DNA of 64,000 bases from Dermacentor variabilis (Eukaryota; Arthropoda; Arachnida; Ixodida; Ixodidae): positions 9,377,928 to 9,441,927 of the forward strand of contig NW_027460335.1 in the NCBI RefSeq assembly GCF_050947875.1. Reading direction: 5' to 3'. The notes below the pieces were generated by a model. That model searched no databases. It saw only the letters and a program-made list of their open reading frames with translations, and had not been told where the DNA came from. The first letter of the stretch is position 1. Every line of letters begins with the position of its first letter. Both the position numbers and the translations under genes were made by a program. Shown piece after piece: positions 1 to 10,694 of this stretch.

Positions 1-1580
1 TGTACGCCTCAAGGCTTTCTGCGAACGGCAAATAACTCTGTGACTTTGTTTCATTGTTATTTCTCTCACTGCATGAGCTTTATTTCCTTGCGCTCGCATT
101 TGTAGCATCGGGATGATGTTATTTAAGAGGTGGGCATTGACACGTGTACTTCATTATACTTTTCTCGGGGACTTGATTTCACCCGCCAACAAGTTACTGA
201 TCGCTTAACACAATATGCACCGGCATGAATGAAACTTACTGGAATGTTAGCGACGTTTATATGCGTTGTCTGCTACTGAAACTTCTATAACCTGATTGTT
301 TTCTGGATGTCACGCGGGCACGAGCAATTACGCTAGAAACTTTCGATGACTCAAGCATAAAAGCCGACGCGCTTCACCGGCAGATTACATTTTCGATGAT
401 CACTGACTGCGTAGGCCGCAATCGATTTGCTTGGAGTGTAACTTGCTTTTGTGGGCACAGGTTCGCCCAATAAAAAGTGGGTTAAACTATTGTAATTTTT
501 GCTGCTGTGTTTTTTTTCACCCTCGCTACTTTGTGAGATTATACAAGAACTGAGCTCTAATCATTGCTGACATAGAAATTTGCTGTTCCTTTAATAAGAG
601 CAGACCGTAATGTATATCTTGATTTCTAAGTACCTATGTTGCTGAAAGAAGGCACAATTCTTGTAATGCAATGCTAGTAGACATCCTTGCATCTGCAGCG
701 CTGTCTTATCTTGCACACAACTTGTAAAAAATATATTTTGTGAAAAGATTTCTGATAGTGAATATTGTATTTGATATGCGGCTTTCTTTTTTCTTTATTC
801 GGTTCAATCTTTTTTGTGGAATCTACTATTCGATGTTCTCACACCCCTAGCTCTTACGCTAGAATTGCTCTGAAGAGCAGACACCATCGAATCTTGATGA
901 ATATAATGATCAAAGGTGGGAAGCCCCTAGAAAGAAGCACTTTTTGAACCTTTTCGAATCCGGACCCAGGAACATAAGTCTTAGTACCAGTGTCTGTGTG
1001 CAGAATATGTACTATGGCCACGTTCTGTTCACGATGAAGAACGGCGCAATCCAATAACTGAGTGTTATGAATTTCTCTATTTATTGTGTTAACTAGTGCC
1101 CAGCAAAGCCATTACCATTCCAGCCGAACAATACCGGTGAGCAAAGGCAGCGATTGTGGAGAATAAGACCTGCAGGAAAGCCGATCAGCCTTTATACTTG
1201 ACTCGTCGAAGAGATCAGCGTAATCTCTGGTCCTTGCATACCCTCCAGACAGTACCACACTATTCGCTTGGGGCATATAGTCCGATTAGACAAGTTTCGG
1301 CGTGAACATACACAGCAGAGAGAATCGACGATAACGTTTGAGTAGGCATCCGAACTTGCAGGTACGTCTTGCGCTGAGCGAGAACCTGCAATATTTCATA
1401 GCAGGTGAAATGCAGTCACCGGATTAATATAAACAAGCAGGCGTGTTAACGCCCCTTTAAAATATACATCGTCCCGATCCTGCAATTGTAAAAGAAGAGC
1501 GAAAAAATATCCTATGATTACGATCCTCCCGAATCTGAAATTTGAGCACACCTTCAAACGTGCTTTCATTTCAAGATGTA
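1..1580. other. AT-rich stretch, no gene recognised
   Basis: I see no recognisable coding domain, RNA gene or repeat with clear boundaries here. The short open frames on both strands (up to about 65 codons) show no family motif and have no splice signals around them that I would trust. Part may be the decayed outer end of the gypsy remnant to the right, but I cannot show that. Confidence 0.5.
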
Positions 1581-1582
1581 TG

Positions 1583-1900
1583 TATTGAGGCAAATAATCT
1601 CAGACCTAAATCACCGAACCGTCCGGCAGTAGACCAGTGCCGTGAGAGCCTTCGCGGAGGGAGGTACAGTTCGGGAACGATGTCATGATGAGCGGCATTG
1701 GAGACAGGTGTGGAAGACGGCAACGACGACTGCCCGAGCGATATATTGATACAAATAATTTCAGACTGAAATCACCGCACCTATTGGCACTGGGCTGGTG
1801 CCGTAAGCGCGTTGACAGAGGGAGGGACAGTATCGAAACGCTCATATGATGAGCGGGATCAGAGCCAGCTGTGGAAGAAGACAACGAACGCGCGAGCAGT
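1583..1900. repeat. Diverged direct duplication, two units of about 160 bp
   Basis: Unit a (about 1583-1740) and unit b (about 1744-1900) run in parallel. Both begin near TATTGA..CAAATAAT, share a 'cagac..aaatcaccg' stretch, then a 'gagggagg' block, then 'atgatgagcgg', and end near 'tgtggaaga'. They differ by many substitutions and small indels, so the duplication is old. It may lie in the 3' LTR region of the minus-strand gypsy remnant at 2399-3770 (inference); no second LTR is visible. Confidence 0.55.
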
Positions 1901-1962
1901 GGCACGAACGCATTCGCGCGGTTACACCGACGACGACACTCAACACTGGAACGGGAGCCTTA

Positions 1963-2194
1963 AAAAATTATGGGGTTTAACGTGCCAAAACCACTTTCTG
2001 ATTATGAGGCACGCCGTAGTGGAGGACTCGAGAAATTTCGACCACCTGGGGTTCTTTAACGTGCACCTAAATCTAAGTACACGGGTGTTTGTGCATATCG
2101 CCGCCACGGAAATGCGGCCGCCGAGGCCGGGATTCGATCCCGCGACCTCGTGCTCAGCAGCCCAACACCATAGCCACTGATCAACCACGGCGGG
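1963..2194 (-). mobile_element. tRNA-derived tick SINE, full copy with 16-bp TSD
   Basis: Read on the minus strand, the element starts with a tRNA-like head. It has an A-box-like stretch (about 2165-2180) and a B-box-like GGGATCGAATCCC (around 2130-2142). A conserved body follows and ends in an A-rich tail at the left. It is flanked by a 16-bp direct repeat (TGGAACGGGAGCCTTA, 1947-1962 and 2195-2210), the mark of LINE-driven insertion. Partial or full copies recur at 7100-7301, 9963-10080, 10559-10694 and 29738-29963. The layout fits the Ruka-type SINEs known from hard ticks; that family name is from memory. Confidence 0.85.
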
Positions 2195-2280
2195 TGGAAC
2201 GGGAGCCTTATAGCTGCGCTCTGAAACTAAAGCAAGTATACTTTACTGGGATGTTGGGAGTATAGAAGATTGTATTTGCA

Positions 2281-2307
<27 letters not shown>
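2281..2307. repeat. (TA)n microsatellite
   Basis: About 13 TA dinucleotides in a row, between the SINE and the gypsy remnant. Confidence 0.9.
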
Positions 2308-2313
<6 letters not shown>

Positions 2314-2398
2314 ATCAGTCTTATTAGAAAAGAGGGCTGACCACCAACAACACGCAGCAACCAGTGTCCCGCGTTCTTCTTCCTCTTTGTGTCTTCTT

Positions 2399-3770
2399 TC
2401 ACCGTTCTGTAACGAGACCCCCGGACGGTAAAACGCCGTCTCGGCGCATGGTAGGCGATGGACTGCGAGCGAAGTATGGCTTCAGCCGCGAAACGTGCAC
2501 GTTGTCAACAGGCGGCGGACTTGGGAATCGATGAAACTGTAACGACGTGATCTCATAATTGACGTCATTAACTTGACGTAGGACTTCATAAGGCGTTGTG
2601 TAGCGAGAGAGAAGCTTCTTGGAGAGGCCGACTCGACGAAATGGTGACCAAAGCACCACCCAGGCCCCAGGGGCAAACTGAACATTGCGATGACACCGGT
2701 CGTAACACTCTTTTTGCCGAACTGCGAGGCTAATAAGCGAGATTGGGCGACTTGAAGCGCCATGTGAGCGTGATCGATGACCTCACGAACGTACTCAGTA
2801 GCAACGCGGGAAATACAAGGCAGGGTGGTGTCAAAGGGAAAAGTGGGGTCGCGACAATACAAAACATGAAAGGGTGAATATCCTGCGGTGTCATGTCGGG
2901 ACGAGTTATACGCGAATACCGCGTAGGCCAGCGAAGCGTCCCAGTCGTGGTGATCGCTGGAAACGTATATCGACAGCATCTCTGTGAGTGCTCGGTTGAG
3001 ACGCTCCGTAAGACCGTTAGTTTGTGGGTGGTAGGTGGTGGACAGCTTGTGCTCAGTGGCACAAGAGTGGAGGAGGTTGTCCACAACTCGAGACAAGGAC
3101 GAGTGGCCGCGGTCTGTAGGTAACTGTCGAGGTGCACCGTGCTGGAGAATGACGTGGTGAAGTGAAAATTGGCGACGTCAGTTGCGCAACTAGTCGGCAA
3201 CGCCTTTGTTATCGCGTAGTGTGTCGCGTAATCAGTATGGACAGCGTTCCACTTATTCCCTCTAGACGTCGTCGGAAAAGGGTCAAGGAGGTCAAGGCCT
3301 GCGCAAAAGAATGGTTCATAGGGAACTTGAATGGGATGAAGTCGTCTGACAGGTGCCAGGGGTAGTTTCTTCCGGCGCTGACACAATTCGCAAGTTGCGA
3401 CATAACGAAGCACAGAGCGGTAGAGACCCGGCCAGAAGAACCGGCGTCATACGCGGTCGTATGTACGCAATGGATCGGGGTCATCAAGGGGGTGACTCGA
3501 GTGGCAGTGAGCGTCCTTGTGGAGGTGTCCAGTCTTGTAATGGACACTAAATGAAAATTCCAGGAGCCGCGAAGCCCAGCGAGCAAGCCGTCCAGTCGGG
3601 TCCTGAAGGGAAGACAGCCAGCAGAGTGCGTGATGATCTGTGACGACCGAAAACGTGCGGCTGTACAAATATGGCCGGAACTTGGCCACAGCCCAAACTA
3701 AAGCCAAGCACTCCCGCTCGGTGATGGAGTAATTTGATGGAAAGAAAATAGCGAAGCAACAAAACAACTA
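2399..3770 (-). pseudogene. Ty3/gypsy pol remnant: RNase H and integrase
   Basis: Minus-strand pol fragment in several frames. RNase H comes first (about 3767-3450), with the [12 protein letters not shown] block and a tail like the KSGHLHKDA linker. The integrase zinc-binding end follows (CELCQRRK, about 3390), then the core (LDLLDPFP, then YHPQTNGLTERLNR around 3030-2990). Last is the C-terminal domain (VDNVHVSRLKPYF, about 2510). Frame changes near 3230, 3090 and 2660 and the loss of the H-H half of the zinc finger show it is dead. Its integrase closely resembles that of the element at 11676-16809, so the two belong to the same lineage. Gag, protease, most of RT and a clear LTR are missing. 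Confidence 0.85.
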
Positions 3771-4068
3771 ATTCCCGATGTTCGTTAGCACTAGTAGAAC
3801 GCCTTAAGGCCCACATAACGAAATATTTCAGGTCATGAGGGGTGACGCTCTCATTGCGCGATGCCGTCTGGCACGACCTGATATTCAAATGCATCCATAC
3901 GTCACACGATAATGTAGGGTCCGAAATAGCATCATAACAGTTTCTCACTAAGTCCGCGTCTGCGTAACGGCCCAAACATGGGAAGAGCTTGTATTTAACG
4001 AAGCCTTGTCACATATTGTGGTATTGGCTGTCAATCTTTTTCCCGCTCTTGATGCACAGGTGGGCTAG
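3771..4068. other. Junction between two gypsy remnants
   Basis: A minus-strand frame stays open to about 3975 but matches nothing I know. This looks like filler or unrelated sequence between two separate minus-strand gypsy fragments. Confidence 0.4.
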
Positions 4069-5600
4069 TTATCGTGTTTCATAGGCAAGGTGTGCGTAAG
4101 CAGTAATGTCATGATTCTCCTCATCGTTGAAGTGCGGGGGCATGGCGCCAGGATTCTTTCTCAGGGTTCTTCCAAAAACCAGCTTGATCGGCGAGATCGG
4201 CTTTGTTTCTCGCACTGTCGTGTTGAAAGCGAGGGTTACGCACGGAAAGACGACATGACACATGGTGGGCTCGATGTTCACGTAGTTGCTAACACTCCAT
4301 AAGTCCAATCCTCTGCAGATGATAAGCAGTTGGCCTCCTGTGGCCTCTCTGGTTGTGTTGCAAGATTGCTTGGTTAAGCTCCGTCGGTGAAAAACACTTC
4401 CGGGGCACCATGTCAAAGCACAACATTATGGACGAAGAATTTGCAAGTTAGCTTGCACAAGTTTTGCGCAGAGCTTTTGCCTCGGCGTAGCGAGCGAGGT
4501 ACTCGGTAGCCACGACAATTCATTTATTCACGTATGTTTAGATCAGAGAGGGCCGCAATATGTCCATCCCGATTTGTAAGAGCGGTTGGCAAAAAGCTTC
4601 GATTGGGTGTCGCAATCCCGCTGATCATTGTGATGGTGTCCTGTGTTGCGGACAGCCTCGGCATATGTTGATGTAACTGGCCACGTCGGCCGTCAGGCAC
4701 GGCCGATGATACTTTCTTTTATCCTTGTGAGCGCACAAGAAAACCCGGATGCCCGGCTGTGAAGTCATCACTAAGGGTGTGCGGGACTTATGGCTACAGT
4801 TCCGGTGGCCCAACGAGAAAGTAGTTTGCAGGGACTAGGAAGAGGCTATTCATTAACAGGACGTGGTATTGTAGCAAAAATGACGGTAATGCGTGCTTAA
4901 ACGACCTCGGGATGAGGTGGATCTTGCCTTTCCAGTGCTCTACGAGGCTTCCTAGTTACAGGTTCGCTCACTGCAGTTCACTATTGGTTCGCATTGTCGC
5001 GATGAATGCCTCTTTGTCTCGTTAGTGCTGTAGCGGCGGGAGGATCGGGGCGCAAAACAAAATTATCATCAGAGTGCCCAGGATTAAAAATCACCATGAT
5101 GTCAAATTAATACAGTCTGAAGTTCCACTGTGCTAGCCAACCTGAAGGCTAAGTTTGCCAGTCGGCACAATTCGTGGTGATCGCTATCGACTTTGAAGGG
5201 TCTGCCATATAGTTATGGGCGATATGTTACCGAAGCCTAAATAAGGGAAATGAACTTGAATTCCGTTGTAGAACAATTGGCTTTCGCTTTGAAGAGTGAC
5301 CTGGTAGCGTAGCGAACTACAATTCCCAGTCCATCTCTTCACTGAACCATCACTGCGGCGAGCCCAGCGCTGCTAGGGTCACTGTGAACTTCGTTATTGA
5401 CGTCATTGCCGAAGTGATAAAGCACCGGCGGTCAATGCAAATGCCTCGAGCGGTGGTACCTCCCCCTCGAACTGGACTTCAAATTTTGTGAGATGGGTCA
5501 ATGGCTTGACGGTTCCTGAAAGCACCTTGACGAATCTGTTCGTGTCGGTGGGCTGCTGAAAGTTAGCCATGGTAGATGACTGCTGCGGATCAGGATAGAC
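4069..5600 (-). pseudogene. Second, older Ty3/gypsy pol remnant (RT end, RNase H, integrase)
   Basis: Reading right to left on the minus strand, decayed pieces appear in pol order. First is an RT-thumb/RNase H stretch (5580-5380). An RNase H block resembling GRPFKVDSDHHELC follows (about 5215-5180). The integrase zinc-finger end lies near 4813-4625 (RPCLTADVASYINICRGC), and the integrase core end near 4416-4069 (PCVTLAFNTTVRET, then KLVFGRTLR). There are many stops and frameshifts. The integrase differs from that of the neighbour at 2399-3770, so this is probably a different gypsy lineage. Confidence 0.7.
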
Positions 5601-5822
5601 TTTAGGTTATGTAATGATCTGGCCCAGTAAGAGAAGTTCATGTCAAGCGATGCGAGTGTTTTGCGGCTTCAGAGTGAGATTTCTGCACGTCCTTTCTTGA
5701 TGTAAAATTTTTGTGCAAATAATTTTGTCTGCTCAGTATTTACGCTATCGAAATAAGATATCCCAATTGATGAACGATAACGTTTTAGGTGAATAATTCA
5801 CAATTATTTTTCCTTTGAATAG

Positions 5823-6014
5823 TGTGCACGAATCCGAATGAAGTGCCAGTGGGATGCTACACCGGTGGAGCAGGCGAACAGCCATGCCCGAATGCTTACA
5901 GGAAAACAAGCTGTAGCGTTGGCGGGTATATGGGTTATGGTAAACGCACCTGCGGCTGCAAAGAAGGAACATACCGAAAGATAGACATGACATGCGTGTA
6001 TCATGTAGATTGTG
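5823..6014 (+). CDS. Internal exon encoding a TIL-like cysteine-rich domain
   Basis: An intact 192-bp exon. A pyrimidine-rich acceptor (ATTTTTCCTTTGAATAG, AG at 5821-5822) precedes it and a strong GTGAGT donor follows at 6015. Both boundaries split a codon after its first base, so the exon is symmetric phase 1-1, as is usual for shuffled extracellular modules. It encodes about 63 residues with eight cysteines. The start, CTNPNEVPVGC, and the end, a CGCKEGTYR block followed by C-(6)-C, fit the trypsin-inhibitor-like (TIL) fold seen in many secreted tick protease inhibitors. Classical TIL has ten cysteines, so two are missing or lie in adjoining exons. No flanking exon was identified; the gene's ends are unknown. 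The target protease cannot be inferred. Confidence 0.65.
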
Positions 6015-6689
6015 GTGAGTATCACTCGTACCTTTCCCAGCATCCTCAGTGATCCTTTTGTGAAGGCGCAGCAGAGCCGTGCCAATATAGAACGGCTATT
6101 CCCCACTTTCAACTGTTAGCGTACTCTCGTTTCAACTGCAATGAGGGGTACCCTTTAGCAACACAAATGTGCCTGTAAGTCATCTCATTGTCTTATTAGT
6201 CGACAGTCAACAGCAATGCGTAAGGATTCAGTGAATATAGAGGCGTAACGCATTGGCGTGAACGCAGCGCAATCCCCCTTTCGCGATTTGCTAGGAACAC
6301 TCGGGGCCATCTAGCGCCGCCGCCACCGCCGCCGCCGGAAAGTCGGCGTGTGGTCTTTCAAACGCAACAGATGCCGATGTGTGCCAATGCTGAGAAACGC
6401 GAATTGCGGAAACCGGACTTTCTCTGACCCGTAAGCATAAACAGCCCAAACCTGCCGCTCCCTCCCCTCAGCCCACGGAGGAGCTGACCAGCACACAGTT
6501 GGGGGTTTTGACCCCCGTAACCACTCAACATGCCCAATTACAATAAGCGACAGAATTAGGGTAGAGCGGGCTTACCTCCTCCACCCGGAAACCAAACTTC
6601 ATCTGACCGGACCATATTGCAATTGCATTGTAAAAGCATCAAAAACAAACTCGCCCAATTGGTCTCCGACAATGAACCCTTCCCGAAGC

Positions 6690-7005
6690 CGCCAGATAAG
6701 TGGCCTTGCCGGGATATCACGTGGCATCTGTAAGATCGCGTATCACTATTCTTAATAATAAAACCGTCCCCTTCCTAGACCGAAATTCTACAGTGGGGGG
6801 GGGTCCTTCCGAAGGAGGAACCGAGTACACCGCTCTCGAGATGATCCAGTCCAACCCCACATCGGGGAAAGCACTGGTGGTTGTCATCATATACAGGGCC
6901 CCTAAAGATAAGGGCACACGGATACCGGAAATTCTCGCTGAAACACGCTATACACATCGAATCATTGTGGGCGATTTTAACCACCGCCATACCGCATGGG
7001 GTTAT
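6690..7005 (+). pseudogene. LINE endonuclease (APE-type) fragment
   Basis: A plus-strand open frame ends in IIVGDFNHRHTAWGY, the APE-endonuclease GDFN motif followed by the H-x-x-WGY context common in R1/I-like LINEs of ticks. Upstream, LAGYHVASVRSRITIL resembles the start of the same domain, and a VVIIYRAPKDK block matches the usual VYSPP strand. The catalytic end (SDH), RT and all flanking parts are missing. The clade call is tentative. Confidence 0.55.
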
Positions 7006-7099
7006 TTCATTTATTTTCAATTTATATTATTTATATCATTTTAGAGACATAGCAGAGGTGGGTTACATAACTTATCAACACAAAAATTTCAACTATCCT

Positions 7100-7301
7100 A
7101 TAATAATATTTGGGGTTTTACGTGCCAAAACCACTTTCTGATTATGAGGCACGCCGTAGTGGAGGACTCCGGAAATTTTGACCACCTGGGGTTCTTTAAC
7201 GTGCACCTAAATCTAAGCACACGGGTGTTTTCGCATTTCGTCCCCATCGAAATGCGGCCGCCGTGGCCGGGATTCGATCCCGCGACCTCGTGCTCAGCAG
7301 C
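7100..7301 (-). mobile_element. tRNA-derived tick SINE, 5'-truncated, 14-bp TSD
   Basis: Same family as 1963-2194, on the minus strand. The B-box region is kept, but the tRNA-like head stops at the 'gctgctgagc' point, so the A box is lost. The tail at the left is an ATAATAATATT-like stretch. A 14-bp direct repeat, ATTTCAACTATCCT, flanks it (7086-7099 and 7302-7315). It landed beside the LINE remnant at 7316-8530. Confidence 0.88.
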
Positions 7302-7315
7302 ATTTCAACTATCCT

Positions 7316-8530
7316 GGTTAGGCACTTCATTCTGAAACTGATTAGTCGGCAATGAACGCAGAGAACCATCTAAGTTACTCCATAATTGCACAGTGTGTGG
7401 AAAAAAAGAAAACTGAAAACAATCTATCATTGGAACGAAGGGATCTATGTTAAATGAGCGGGTATGTCGGTTTACTCGCGCAGTATATGTGATCAGGGAA
7501 ATAGACACTTCAATGGTAGTGTATCCGTGTACGATCTTGTGCAGTATGATTAGACAGTCACACATGCGACGAAGCGACAGTAGGTCCAGTGATAAAGCGT
7601 GTGCGTGGGATGACGGTGAAAACATACGGTCGTAATGGCCATAGATAAATCTAACAGCGTTTTTCCTAATCAATTATAATTTGGAAATGTTATTTTGTGT
7701 TGAGGCGACCACACTACAGAAGTATACACTAAAACCGCTATAATTTGTGATTTATGGACTGTAAGCTTGCACTCTTTAGTGCCGTGTTTTGACGTTCGTT
7801 TTAGGCATCCAATTTTCGCAGCACTTTAGAGCAGATTACATTATGTGATTGTGCCAACAAAGGTTAGTTGTGAAATTAACTCCAAGGTATTTGAACTGGT
7901 TAACTTGGTTAATACTGTACCCTTGAGTGCTGTAGGTGAAGTTTAGGGGCTCTTTCTTGTTAGTGAAAGTCATTGCCACAATTTTGCTGAAGTTAATGCA
8001 CATCTGCCGTAGTGTGCTCTACTCTGAAAACGATGAAAATACGTTGGTGAGCACACCTTAGTCACGAAGAGCGCGAATGTTGGAATAGAGCACGCAATTA
8101 TCAGCGTAGGAACGTATTTTCACTTGTGTGTTGCTGGCTGCTTCAATAATGTCATTAACATATATGATGAATAATAGTTGCCCGAGAACTGAGCCCTGCA
8201 GCACTCCTGACATGACCTGAGCTATAGAAAAGATTTTGCAACTAAAAGTGACAGATTGAAATTGAAGGTGCAGGTAATCGGATATCCAGTAAATCAGTTT
8301 ACTACCAGGGAATATTGCAGCAAGCTTTAGGAGTAATTTTTTATGGCTTACCGTGTCAAATGCTCCTGAGAAGTCGATAAAGATGGCGTCAAGCTGATCG
8401 CGGTTATTGAGTGCTGTGGCTATGTCATGCGATAATTCTAATGATTGAATCATTGAGGAAAACCTTTCTCAAAAACCATGCTGCTGTGGGGACAGAAATT
8501 TATTTGCCGATAAATACTGAATGAGGGGCT
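7316..8530 (-). pseudogene. CR1/L2-like LINE RT remnant
   Basis: Minus strand. The palm of a non-LTR reverse transcriptase is readable from about 8453 to 8058: FIDFSGAFDTVSH, then GVLQGSVLGQLLFIIYVNDI, then SYADNCVLY in place of the catalytic YADD. After a frame change the thumb follows (MTFTNKKEPLNF, QFKYLGVNF). The C-terminal domain (RKNAVRFIYGHYDRMFSPS) then runs to about 7320. Ordered motifs over 1.2 kb with stops show an inactive 5'-truncated copy. The C-terminal style resembles the intact LINE at 38583-42975, but the sequence is clearly diverged. Confidence 0.8.
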
Positions 8531-8549
8531 CATGGATGATGTGTGTGAT

Positions 8550-9420
8550 GTTATTGGGGCCGGATCACTCCAGAAAAAGGGAGAAGCAGCACGCGAAAGC
8601 ACGAACACACATCGGACTTGTATTCACGTACACGACACAGATAACGGCACACACACTTGACAATGCCTCATAGGCGACATGCACTATCTCTATGGATGGG
8701 TGGATTATGATTGGCCTACAGTTCCGGCGGAAGCGTGTGGCGCCTTGTCTGAGACCTCGCGGAACTGATGCTGGCCAGCGGGGTCGGACAGCAGTGTCGG
8801 CCGGCGGGTCGGACAGCCGTGTAGGACGTCCGGGTCGGACACCTGGGTCGGACAGCCGGGTCGGACGGCCGGGACGGACGGCTGGGTCGGACAGCCGGGT
8901 CGGACCGCGTCGCGGGGCTCAGGTAGCCGGCCGCAGTCACCGGGTCGCGTCCACAGCTGGCGGGGTAGCCCTGTGGCCGCTCACCCGAACGCTCGACCGC
9001 CCCGGTTCAGGACCGCCAGCCTCCTGGACCAGTGCCCAGCGGAAGAGCGGGGCGAGGTAACCTCCCAGCAGTCACCGTGTTGCTTCGGGTGTGGCGTATT
9101 GGCGCGGGCGGCGATAGCTCCTCTGGGCCAGACGCCCAGCGAGGAAGCTGTTTTCCGTCGACCGCCGAACCTCGCGCACTGCTCACGCCACGGGCCACAC
9201 TCTCGCGCCACGCTTTTTTGAGGCGCCACTGCCGACGCTCCCGAATCGGCGTCGATGATGATGATGGCTCTCTTGCGGGTATTTGCCAAGATTCGTCCTC
9301 TTCGCCCCCGCACGGCGCACCGTATGTTTGTTTTGCACTCCCGCATAGCACATATTATAACAATGTGCTCCACAAGTTTGCAACACATGAGCAGCAGCAA
9401 TATAGGTTTGTATTTAGTGA
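8550..9420. repeat. GC-rich region with a GGGTCGGACAGCC minisatellite
   Basis: From about 8781 to 8907 a 12-14 bp unit of the type GGGTCGGACAGCC repeats about nine times with small changes. The surrounding GC-rich sequence keeps long frames open on both strands, which is a composition effect. Such structure is common in untranslated or LTR regions of tick retroelements, but I find no element ends. The 9255 region has a short GATGATGATG run. Confidence 0.6.
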
Positions 9421-9962
9421 TTAGCTGTTTGTTGCCTGATTTGAAGATGGGAGTGGTAGCTTGTCAACATTGCGAGGGATTTGATAAATACAACTGTCAA
9501 GTACGGGGCGTTCCATTCAGAGTATCGCTGTAAAATTTGTTTGGCACTCTAGAAAATGCGTGACCTGCCTTAAGAATACTAACCTATTAGGGAATGCTTC
9601 CGTGGTGGAAACTTAGGAGGAAGATCAAACAAGTGCCTCTCAAACTTGCCTGTTGCGATCCCCCTTTCTACACGCCCTCTGCCAGCTGGCTGCTCTGTGC
9701 AACAGTCCTACTTTCTGACCCATAATGAGAACTATCGTCATTAGGTGTGCTTTGGTAAATTGAGGCCACCTACCTTTAATTGCAATGAAATCATATGCTT
9801 CTTCGATAACAACTTCAAAATCTTTTATCGTTCTCTTCTTTCAAGTTCTAAATGAGGAATGCACTTGTCCTGTAATTTTTATTGCTTTCAAAATTTCGCC
9901 ATAGCAGGGATAGCACCCCTTCTAGTGAGTCAGCATATTCAAGTTCCCTCTCATCTATATTG
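9421..9962. other. No feature recognised
   Basis: AT-rich sequence without a coding signal, known repeat or splice-bounded exon that I can support. Confidence 0.5.
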
Positions 9963-10080
9963 AACTACGGGGTATTACGTGCCAAAACTACGATGTGATT
10001 ATGAGGCGCGTCGCAGTGGGGGCCTCCGCAGATTTGGGCCACATCAGGTTCTTTATCATGCACCTAAATCTAAATACAGG
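9963..10080 (-). mobile_element. Partial tick SINE (body only)
   Basis: Matches the 3' body of the SINE at 1963-2194 (ACGTGCCAAAAC, GATTATGAGGC, CACCTAAATCTAA blocks) with many substitutions. It lacks the tRNA-like head and abuts the tRNA-like start of the next element at 10081. Confidence 0.7.
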
Positions 10081-10449
10081 GGCAGCGCTGGCGTAGAGGT
10101 AGAACATTCGCCTCGCGTGCAACAGGACCGTAGTTGGAATCCCAGTGCCGCGCAATTTTCCACCGGATTAAAAAAAAATCCGCTTGTTGATAAAATTGCA
10201 TAAACAGGCCTGGAGTGTGGCCTGATCCCGGTGACCAGAACCGGTAACGCGCTCCCTCACGAGAGCTGGATTCGCCACCTTGGTGCAGTACTTGGCCACA
10301 GCCTCCTATATGAACACAACAATATAACCCCGGCCCTCAGTCCCCAGCAGCTGCGAAGCAACTGACCACGGCGGTGGTCAGACCTGCGACGCAGCAGAGG
10401 GTGCGAGGAATCCCTGGTTCCGGAGAGGCCACCATTCGAATCTGTACCC
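10081..10449 (+). mobile_element. tRNA-like 5' region leading into RTE copy 1
   Basis: It starts with a tRNA-like head (A-box-like TGGCGTAGAGG near 10089, B-box-like AGTTGGAATCC near 10132). A CCGGATTAAAAAAAA stretch and the block CCTGATCCCGGTGACCAGAA follow, and the sequence runs without a break into the RTE coding region. The first about 250 bp recur at 48366-48613. Either this is an independent SINE that landed next to the RTE, or it is the RTE's own 5' end with internal pol III-type boxes. The second copy also lies at the 5' end of an RTE, which favours the second view (inference). Confidence 0.6.
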
Positions 10450-10558
10450 GGCAACGTTTAACACTAGAACGTTATCTAATGAGGCGAGCCTAGCAGTCCC
10501 ATTGGAGGAATTAGAGGGCAGTAAATGGGATATAATAGGGCTGAGTGAAGTTAGGAGG

Positions 10559-10694
10559 ACCACAGAATAATACGTTAAAGAAAACCACGGTGTCAGGATT
10601 AATGTGAAGTCCGCCACTACGGTGGGCCTCATAATCGGAATGTGGTTTTAGAACCTATCCCCATAATTCAATTCCAGTTTAATACTTCTCTCAC
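10559..10694 (+). mobile_element. SINE fragment inserted in RTE copy 1
   Basis: RTE copy 2 is continuous across this point; copy 1 has about 136 extra bases flanked by GTTAGGAGG (10550-10558 and 10695-10703). Part of the insert (about 10606-10675) is the 3' half of the tick SINE in plus orientation (CCACTAC, CCTCATAATC, GTGGTTTT blocks). The first about 45 bases are not recognised. Confidence 0.7.

Noticed and set aside
8692..9551. Many overlapping frames of 70-140 codons on both strands
   Set aside because: High GC and the minisatellite suppress stop codons; no domain, and frames overlap in all phases.
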